A stretch of 10,102 nucleotides of DNA from NCBI GenBank assembly GCA_030527765.1, contig JAUNAE010000113.1, forward strand, positions 1-10,102, in the 5' to 3' direction. Shown here in pieces: positions 6,458 to 10,102 of the stretch; within the stretch, counting starts at the first letter, position 1; each line of letters begins with the position of its first letter. The position numbers were made by a program, and so were the translations under genes. This DNA comes from Eubacteriales bacterium (GTDB taxonomy: Bacteria > Bacillota_A > Clostridia > Lachnospirales > Lachnospiraceae). The notes beneath the pieces are model-generated. The model saw only the letters and a list, made by a program, of their open reading frames with translations. It was not told the origin of the DNA and ran no database searches.

Positions 6458-6585
6458 AATATGAGGATCCCAGATTAAAAAGAATGAATAAGGCAGACTG
6501 GACAGAGAGTTTGTTAAGTATTTTTAAGGAGATGAAGGAACTTGCCAAAGATATCAACAAGAGAAAACAAAAACATATATTTTAA
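6454..6585 (+). CDS. Possible 43-aa protein coupled to the endonuclease
   Basis: An open frame starts with an ATGA overlap on the endonuclease stop (6454-6457) and runs 43 codons to TAA at 6583-6585. The product is charged and helical (MKYEDPRLKRMNKADW, then SLLSIFKEMKELAKDINK, then a lysine-rich end) with no recognisable family. The ATGA junction fits termination-reinitiation. Its 3' end overlaps the next gene by 44 bp, which is unusual if both are expressed, so it may be a real small protein, or only a translated linker that carries ribosomes toward the 6542 gene. Confidence 0.45.
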   Translation: MKYEDPRLKRMNKADWTESLLSIFKEMKELAKDINKRKQKHIF

Positions 6586-7054
6586 GGCTCGTGAGGCTTT
6601 AAATTTGACAAGAGATGAGGCCAGTGAACTGTTAGAGGTTATTCCTCCAGAGGCAATTGAAAAGATTGAAAATGAAAGGCGAAAACCTTATCCGGAGGAA
6701 GTCGTTCGCATGGCCGACAAGTACGGAAATCCAGAACTGTGCAATTACTACTGTTCACAGCAATGCGATATAGGCAAGAAGTATGTTCCGGAGGTGAAGA
6801 TAAAAGACTTATCGCAGATCATACTGGAAATGCTGGCCTCTCTGAATTCTATGCATAGGAAGCAAGAGCGTTTGATTGAAATAACTGCTGATGGTGAAAT
6901 CAGTAATGACGAGATGGATGACTTTATCGCAATTCAAGATGACCTGGAAAAAATTTCTATCACAGTTGAAACCCTTCAGTTGTGGTCGGAACAGATGCTC
7001 GCATCCGGAAATATTGACGTAGCAGCTTATGAAGCTAGGCGTAAGAAAGGATAA
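6542..7054 (+). CDS. HTH-domain protein with cysteine cluster (TTG start)
   Basis: This 170-aa protein has an N-terminal XRE-like helix-turn-helix (about 11-63: NIYFKAREALNLTRDEASEL, IEKIENERRKPYPEEVVRMADKYG). A cysteine segment follows, CNYYCSQQC, with C67, C71 and C75 spaced by three residues. The rest is a long helical domain (KIKDLSQIILEMLASLNSM, then EMDDFIAIQDDLEKI, then TVETLQLWSEQML). I recall this type from clostridial integrative elements, where it is annotated only as HTH protein. The start is TTG at 6542, 10 nt after AAGGAG (6526-6531); no ATG in this frame fits better. It may be read from the R-M promoter and ends at a strong terminator. The cysteines may bind metal, which is inference. 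Confidence 0.82.
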   Translation: MPKISTRENKNIYFKAREALNLTRDEASELLEVIPPEAIEKIENERRKPYPEEVVRMADKYGNPELCNYYCSQQCDIGKKYVPEVKIKDLSQIILEMLASLNSMHRKQERLIEITADGEISNDEMDDFIAIQDDLEKISITVETLQLWSEQMLASGNIDVAAYEARRKKG

Positions 7055-7075
7055 CGAAATACATACGAAATACAT
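7054..7075 (+). repeat. 11-bp perfect tandem repeat
   Basis: ACGAAATACAT occurs twice, head to tail (7054-7064 and 7065-7075), starting at the last base of the 6542 gene and ending at the terminator stem. Its role is unknown. Confidence 0.8.
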
Positions 7076-7118
7076 AAAAACGACTGTTGATTTTGAGACG
7101 ACAGTCGTTTTTATTTTT
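7076..7118 (+). terminator. Strong intrinsic terminator
   Basis: AAAAACGACTGT (7076-7087) and ACAGTCGTTTTT (7101-7112) form a perfect 12-bp stem with a 13-nt loop, followed by ATTTTT. It closes the operon that begins at the R-M promoter. Confidence 0.9.
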
Positions 7119-7194
7119 CTCATAGAGTAAAAAACAAGGGGTGAATCTTGCTGTAGCCATCATTTATTCAGAGGTTACAGCATTTTATAATTAA
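7114..7194 (+). promoter_or_regulatory. Promoter module, copy 1
   Basis: TTTATT (7163-7168), a 17-bp spacer and TATAAT (7186-7191) form a promoter. A perfect 7-bp inverted repeat, TGCTGTA (7149-7155) and TACAGCA (7176-7182), brackets the -35. A similar module lies at 8671-8750: the blocks TTTTTCTCATA, ATCTTGCT, ATTTATTC and TATAATTAA are shared. From 7145 to 7194 the match is ungapped at 31 of 50 positions. It drives the 46-aa/NERD/membrane genes, and the dyad is a likely operator. Confidence 0.65.
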
Positions 7195-7223
7195 ATCATC
7201 AAATCAAGGGAGGGATGAGTTAT

Positions 7224-7364
7224 ATGACTGTAAGAGAGAGAATGCTTCGTTTGCACATAATTGAGAAGCTACAGTTGAATCCTGAACTGGCTGAAAAGAT
7301 TGGTGTTAAATGTGCTATTCGTATCAGCCAGGACGGTGAACAGTCGGAAATTAACAGAGGATGA
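7224..7364 (+). CDS. 46-aa protein ahead of the NERD gene
   Basis: The small frame starts at ATG 7224 with GGGAGGGA (7208-7215) 8 nt before it, and ends at TGA 7362-7364. The product (MTVRERMLRLHIIEKLQLN, then PELAEKIGVKCAIRISQDGE) is helical with a possible strand at the end. I do not recognise a family, though short proteins beginning MTVRERM are familiar from clostridial accessory regions. It follows the repeated promoter and lies 30 bp before the NERD-domain gene, so it is very probably co-transcribed with it. It could be a regulator or partner of the NERD protein, but that is only a guess. Confidence 0.65.
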   Translation: MTVRERMLRLHIIEKLQLNPELAEKIGVKCAIRISQDGEQSEINRG

Positions 7365-7394
7365 AAGAAAATATTTGTGAAGGAGAAAATTATT

Positions 7395-8432
7395 ATGACT
7401 GTAAAAAAATCCGATGAACTAATTGATCTGATGGCTGGCAAGGGAATTTGCAACAGAGAGCATTATACTCATAATGAGTACATGGAAATGTTACTGCTGT
7501 TGCAGAAAGAAGCGGTCAATATTGGTAATGATGTCTTTAACATGAATGCTGTTAGACTCAACGAATTGATTGCTGGGATTACACAGAGATCCAGAGAAAA
7601 AGGATGTGAGAATCTTCCGGTAGTAACAAAGGCAATTCGTGGGCTTCGTAATGTAGACAAGGAGATAGCCATATCCATGGCAGGAAGCAAAAGCGAGGAT
7701 TTTGTTGCCCACTCGGTGAGCTTCGCAAATCGTCCTGAAATGGTTTGCCTTCGTAATGTATATCTCAGCGATGGTGATGTTGAGACAGAACTTGATGAAG
7801 TTGTCCTGACCAACAATGGAATCATCATTTTAGAAGTGAAGGGTTGTAAGGAAGACATTACGATTAATAGTGATGGACGTATCCTTGTTGAAAATTCGAC
7901 ATGCTACCACGATGTTAGTATGGGCGAAAAGATGGAAATAAAACGTCGACTGTTGAAAAATGCACTTGAAGAAAAACTTCCATCGTTACCTGTATATGTA
8001 GATAGCTACATTGTATTCAGCCATCCTAAAGACAAGAATGTGAGAATCAATGATCAGTATCATATGGAAAAATGGTGTCGAAGAGGAAAGATTCAATACG
8101 TGATTCAGGACTACACCAGCGACACTTCTTATGATCCAGAAGTCATGAGCAGGTTAACGGTTGCGCTGGAGGAAATTGCACAATGTCAAAAAGGATTCGA
8201 CTCGAGAGTTGATTTCGAAGATGTTCGTAATGATTTTGCGCATGCGATAGAAGTTTTAACGGAAACTCAGCAGGACAAGATTGAAGAAAGAGAAGCGGAC
8301 GATTACCGAAAAACATCTCGAGTAATACCTAGAAAGAAAAAATGGATGGAACTGGTTCCGGCAGTGTCTGCAGCTGCATTCACGATTGTCATTGGAGCAA
8401 CCATTGGAGCAGTTTCCTTTTCAAGATCTTAA
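7395..8432 (+). CDS. NERD-domain protein with C-terminal membrane anchor
   Basis: This 345-aa protein carries a nuclease-related domain (NERD), a PD-(D/E)xK-like fold found in many uncharacterised bacterial proteins. The domain spans about 95-235: GSKSEDFVAHSV (97-108) resembles the opening helix, ELDEVVLTNNGIIILEVKG (132-150) holds D134 and the ExK pair E147/K149, and SYIVFSH (204-210) fits the following strand. Residues 1-95 form a helical region of unknown role. A charged stretch (EEREADDYRKTSRVIPRKKK, about 297-316) precedes one membrane segment (318-341), so the nuclease domain probably faces the cytoplasm. I chose the ATG at 7395 with AAGGAG (7380-7385) over GTG 7377. The gene sits between a 46-aa gene and a small hydrophobic-protein gene. 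DNA or RNA cleavage is not shown by the sequence; a defence or DNA-processing role is a hypothesis. Confidence 0.87.
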   Translation: MTVKKSDELIDLMAGKGICNREHYTHNEYMEMLLLLQKEAVNIGNDVFNMNAVRLNELIAGITQRSREKGCENLPVVTKAIRGLRNVDKEIAISMAGSKSEDFVAHSVSFANRPEMVCLRNVYLSDGDVETELDEVVLTNNGIIILEVKGCKEDITINSDGRILVENSTCYHDVSMGEKMEIKRRLLKNALEEKLPSLPVYVDSYIVFSHPKDKNVRINDQYHMEKWCRRGKIQYVIQDYTSDTSYDPEVMSRLTVALEEIAQCQKGFDSRVDFEDVRNDFAHAIEVLTETQQDKIEEREADDYRKTSRVIPRKKKWMELVPAVSAAAFTIVIGATIGAVSFSRS

Positions 8433-8445
8433 AAAGGAGGATTAC

Positions 8446-8667
8446 TTGGTAAGTTTGATAATGATTCTGTTGTTCCTGACAGTATTATTCTGGATCGGGT
8501 TCAAATTAACAGGAGCTCTACTAATGGCATGCTTTTGGCTATTTGTAGAGTTACCGCTTGCAATAATTGTTGGAGGGTTAGGGATACTTTGCTGTTGTAC
8601 TTTGCTTCTAATCCCAATAGGGATACCTCTCGTTAAAGCGGGAGTGCGATTACTAATTCCGGGATAA
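8446..8667 (+). CDS. Small hydrophobic membrane protein (TTG start)
   Basis: This 73-aa protein is almost wholly hydrophobic, with two likely segments (about 3-34 and 36-64). A conserved-looking end reads CCCTLLLIPIGIPLVKAGVRLLIPG in two parts: three adjacent cysteines at 49-51, then a Pro-Gly-rich tail. The TTG at 8446 is chosen because AAGGAGG (8434-8440) lies 5 nt before it. The earlier TTG at 8386 is inside the NERD gene and the later ATG at 8461 would lose the ribosome site. The gene starts 13 bp after the NERD stop, so the two are surely co-expressed. It may anchor or regulate the NERD protein, or be a pore, but the function is unknown. Confidence 0.75.
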   Translation: MVSLIMILLFLTVLFWIGFKLTGALLMACFWLFVELPLAIIVGGLGILCCCTLLLIPIGIPLVKAGVRLLIPG

Positions 8668-8670
8668 GAA

Positions 8671-8750
8671 TTTTTCTCATAAAGAAAAATACAACAGCTC
8701 ATCTTGCTACAGCGATGATTTATTCGAGGAAACTTAGCAGATATAATTAA
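8671..8750 (+). promoter_or_regulatory. Promoter module, copy 2
   Basis: TTTATT (8719-8724), a 17-bp spacer and TATAAT (8742-8747) match copy 1 at 7114-7194 with the same internal spacing. The dyad here is TGCTA (8705-8709) with TAGCA (8735-8739); both arms have changed relative to copy 1 while staying complementary. An AT-rich hairpin, ATTTTTCT (8670-8677) with AGAAAAAT (8683-8690), begins just after the hydrophobic-protein gene. It drives the Cys4-protein gene at 8792. Confidence 0.65.
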
Positions 8751-8791
8751 TTCAAAACAAAGGCATAGGAACCTTAAAAGGAGGATGTAGG

Positions 8792-8932
8792 ATGGCTAGA
8801 ACTCTTAAAAGATTGGTTAAAACACTTAAGTACAGAAAATTGGTGAAAACAGGAAGAATTCCTGTGGGATGTCAAGCTTGCGGAGGACCATATCCGCTGT
8901 GCAAGGATGGATGTCCCCTGTTTGATGACTGA
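8792..8932 (+). CDS. 46-aa basic protein with Cys4 motif
   Basis: The N-terminal 25 residues are basic (MARTLKRLVKTLKYRKLVK). The C-terminal part, VGCQACGGPYPLCKDGCPLFDD (25-46), has four cysteines, C27, C30, C37 and C41, in a C-x2-C-x6-C-x3-C array typical of a small zinc site. AAGGAGG (8778-8784) lies 7 nt before the ATG. It is the first gene after promoter copy 2. A basic arm plus a zinc knuckle suggests nucleic-acid binding, but no target is known, and disulfide or iron-sulfur chemistry is not excluded. I know no named family for it. Confidence 0.7.
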   Translation: MARTLKRLVKTLKYRKLVKTGRIPVGCQACGGPYPLCKDGCPLFDD

Positions 8933-8999
8933 TGTGAATTTGTTGAAGAAACATTAGAAACAAGCATTAAATTGAGATGAAAGTGGGGAAATCAGAAAC

Positions 9000-9293
9000 A
9001 TGGCAAAAGCTTGGGATTACTCGGAATTGTCGAAGTTGGCGAAAGAGGCTGGAGGTCCGGAACAGTTACTCAGTACGATTGAGGAAAATGCGCGAGCAGA
9101 TGGACGATCCGAAATGCTTCCAGTCATATTAATTGTTGGTGCAGGATGTACTGCAATCGGTTACGGGATAAACAAAGCAAAAAATTATTTTGCAAACAAA
9201 AGACAAATGCGAAAGCACAAAATTGAGAATGCTAAAGAAGAACTGATTAAAGGCATGACTGAGGTTGATATTAATGAAGGCGATGAGGAATAG
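9000..9293 (+). CDS. 97-aa single-span membrane protein, function unknown
   Basis: The N-terminal region (MAKAWDYSELSKLAKEAGGP, then EQLLSTIEENARADG) is helical and soluble. A single membrane segment lies at about 40-57 (LPVILIVGAGCTAIGYGI). The remainder is a charged helix with an acidic tail (INEGDEE). I recall similar proteins in Clostridia, unnamed. The ribosome site is weak (GTGGGGA, 8982-8988, 11 nt before the ATG), unlike its neighbours. It lies 67 bp after the Cys4 gene with no clear promoter between them, so it probably shares the copy 2 transcript. The next gene starts 11 bp after its stop. Confidence 0.75.
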   Translation: MAKAWDYSELSKLAKEAGGPEQLLSTIEENARADGRSEMLPVILIVGAGCTAIGYGINKAKNYFANKRQMRKHKIENAKEELIKGMTEVDINEGDEE

Positions 9294-9304
9294 GAGGAAA
9301 ATAT

Positions 9305-9493
9305 ATGAGTGAAAGATTTCCGGACATTGACTGGTTCTGTGACCGATGTAATGCATATTTGAATGATCAGCCTGGATTTGATGATCATCATTATGTTTGG
9401 AAGTGTACAGAATGCGGGCATAAAAACAGTATATCTTCCGCTTCTATTTATGGTTCAGAAGATGAATTTAGACGATATCGGAGAGGAGAATGA
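9305..9493 (+). CDS. Sec23/Sec24 zinc finger-like small protein
   Basis: This 62-aa protein has two CxxC pairs, C12/C15 (WFCDRCNAYLN) and C34/C37 (WKCTECGHKNSIS), forming a zinc ribbon of the kind annotated in Clostridia as Sec23/Sec24 zinc finger-containing protein. That name reflects fold similarity only, not vesicle transport. The intervening NDQPGFDDHHYVW is a family feature I recall. AGGAGG (9292-9297) precedes the ATG by 7 nt. It lies in a run of small genes and its stop overlaps an ATG (ATGA, 9490-9493) of the next gene. The role could be protein or nucleic-acid binding. Confidence 0.8.
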   Translation: MSERFPDIDWFCDRCNAYLNDQPGFDDHHYVWKCTECGHKNSISSASIYGSEDEFRRYRRGE

Positions 9494-9498
9494 TTAAC

Positions 9499-9708
9499 AT
9501 GGCAAAGTACAAAATTGTGTGGGATGACGGCGACGAAGAAGATGAACTCTTCGATAGCGAAGAAGCTGCTGAAGAATATGCCGTATATCTACAGGGATGC
9601 GCACGTGAAGGAGCTGAGATTCTCAATATGTCGAATCCTGGAGATTACGAATATGATGAAGATAATTTTGAATATCCGGAATATACAATAGAAGAAGTCG
9701 ATGAGTAA
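9499..9708 (+). CDS. Highly acidic 69-aa protein
   Basis: About 25 of 69 residues are Asp or Glu and only three are Lys or Arg, giving an estimated net charge near -22. Visible parts are MAKYKIVWDDGDEEDELFDS, then EEAAEEYAVYLQG (a helix), ILNMSNPGDY, and an acidic end. I chose the ATG at 9499, which has GAGGAG (9483-9488) 10 nt before it; an earlier ATG at 9490 overlaps the previous stop and would add three residues. Similar proteins near Sec23/Sec24-like genes are known to me only as hypothetical. The charge profile could fit a DNA mimic or a chaperone-like acidic partner, which is conjecture. Confidence 0.75.
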   Translation: MAKYKIVWDDGDEEDELFDSEEAAEEYAVYLQGCAREGAEILNMSNPGDYEYDEDNFEYPEYTIEEVDE

Positions 9709-9728
9709 ATTGATGAGGAGGAATCACA

Positions 9729-9911
9729 ATGGGTAGAAACAAGCTTGATGCAGTGAATTTTTGTAAAATCTTAGATATGTTTGGAGAAGATGCGGCCAGA
9801 GACACCTTGAAGGATGTTAACGAACGCCGAATCAAAGAGTCAACTATCGAGAAGTACTTATATACAGATGAAAGTAAAGAGGACTACGCACGAAGACTTC
9901 GTGAAGAGTAA
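9729..9911 (+). CDS. 60-aa helical hypothetical protein
   Basis: The product (MGRNKLDAVNFCKILDMFG, then DAARDTLKDVNERRIKESTIEKYLYTDESKEDYARRL in parts) is predicted to be all-helical and strongly charged, with no known motif. GAGGAGG (9715-9721) lies 7 nt before the ATG, and the gene is only 20 bp after the acidic-protein gene, so it is part of the same unit. The function is unknown. Confidence 0.7.
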   Translation: MGRNKLDAVNFCKILDMFGEDAARDTLKDVNERRIKESTIEKYLYTDESKEDYARRLREE

Positions 9912-10041
9912 AGTGTTTTCAGATGGTTAGGAATATATGGGATTATTTGGTTAGCTGAGGTTCTTGTGGTTGAAAGTTTTTTCTAAACTTGGAGACAGGT
10001 TTGAGACCAAAGTTACAGATTCGGATCGGAGGACAATTAAA

Positions 10042-10068
10042 ATGACAAGTGATTATTTCAATGCTTGA
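10042..10068 (+). other. Eight-codon leader-like frame or gene remnant
   Basis: GGAGGA (10029-10034) is correctly placed before ATG 10042, which begins MTSDYFNA and stops at 10068. Reading on in frame gives EPPFQSFGAT before a second stop. I recall many small clostridial proteins starting with MTNDYF, so this may be a start region left after decay. The 130 bp before it (9912-10041) show no gene or clear promoter. Confidence 0.35.
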
Positions 10069-10099
10069 GAGCCACCTTTTCAGAGCTTCGGAGCCACCT
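10069..10099 (+). repeat. 9-bp direct repeat
   Basis: GAGCCACCT is repeated at 10069-10077 and 10091-10099, 22 bp apart, immediately after the eight-codon frame. It may be the start of a longer repeat region beyond the window edge. Confidence 0.6.
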
Positions 10100-10102
10100 A
10101 AA

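Noticed and set aside
7469..7858. Minus-strand open frame opposite the NERD gene
   Set aside because: It is a shadow of a well-supported domain-bearing gene on the other strand.
8368..8373. A single CTGCAG site in the whole window as evidence of site avoidance
   Set aside because: About two or three would be expected by chance in 10 kb, so one site, counted by eye, is not a meaningful deficit.
9129..9421. Minus-strand frames opposite the small membrane and zinc finger genes
   Set aside because: They have no ribosome sites, and the plus-strand genes have clear motifs and strong starts.
1..10102. CRISPR array, tRNA or rRNA gene
   Set aside because: I saw no regularly spaced repeats and no tRNA- or rRNA-like sequence in the window.

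Overview
The window looks like an accessory region of a low-to-moderate-GC Clostridia genome, most probably a gut Lachnospiraceae-type bacterium. Strong AGGAGG-type ribosome binding sites, occasional TTG starts, a TnpV-family protein, many small Cro/CI-type regulators and a run of small uncharacterised proteins all fit cargo of an integrative or mobilizable element. No integrase, relaxase, conjugation gene, rRNA, tRNA or CRISPR array is visible, so the element type cannot be fixed from this window.

Left part (1-3598): after a possible 3' gene end come a YozG-like regulator (131), a TnpV-family protein (363) and a small membrane protein (764). Two hairpins (1086-1184) separate these from a convergent 282-aa XRE-type regulator on the minus strand (1188-2036). 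A 325-bp divergent intergenic region with repeated GGA(G/A)AACGA motifs and a small palindrome follows. Next are a 74-aa HTH-like protein (2362), a probable terminator, and an overlapping pair of proteins of unknown function (2731 and 3308).

Middle (3599-7112): a restriction-modification cassette of the BsuBI/PstI type. It has a consensus promoter with a perfect 7-bp palindrome just upstream, a 66-aa controller-like HTH protein, a 498-aa N6-adenine methyltransferase, and an overlapping 306-aa BsuBI/PstI-family endonuclease. A coupled 43-aa frame and a 170-aa HTH/Cys-containing protein come next, ending in a strong intrinsic terminator (7076-7118). The expected target is CTGCAG, by homology only.

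Right part (7114-10102): two copies of a similar promoter module, each with TTTATT-N17-TATAAT framed by an inverted repeat and lying 1556 bp apart, drive two units. The first is a 46-aa protein, a NERD-domain protein with a C-terminal membrane anchor, and a 73-aa hydrophobic protein. The second begins with a 46-aa Cys4 protein and continues into a 97-aa single-span membrane protein, a 62-aa Sec23/Sec24-like zinc finger protein, a very acidic 69-aa protein and a 60-aa protein. The shared promoter architecture suggests the two units are co-regulated. The NERD/membrane unit and the small-protein unit are the best candidates here for an undescribed system, but their function is inference. The window ends in a short remnant frame and a 9-bp direct repeat.
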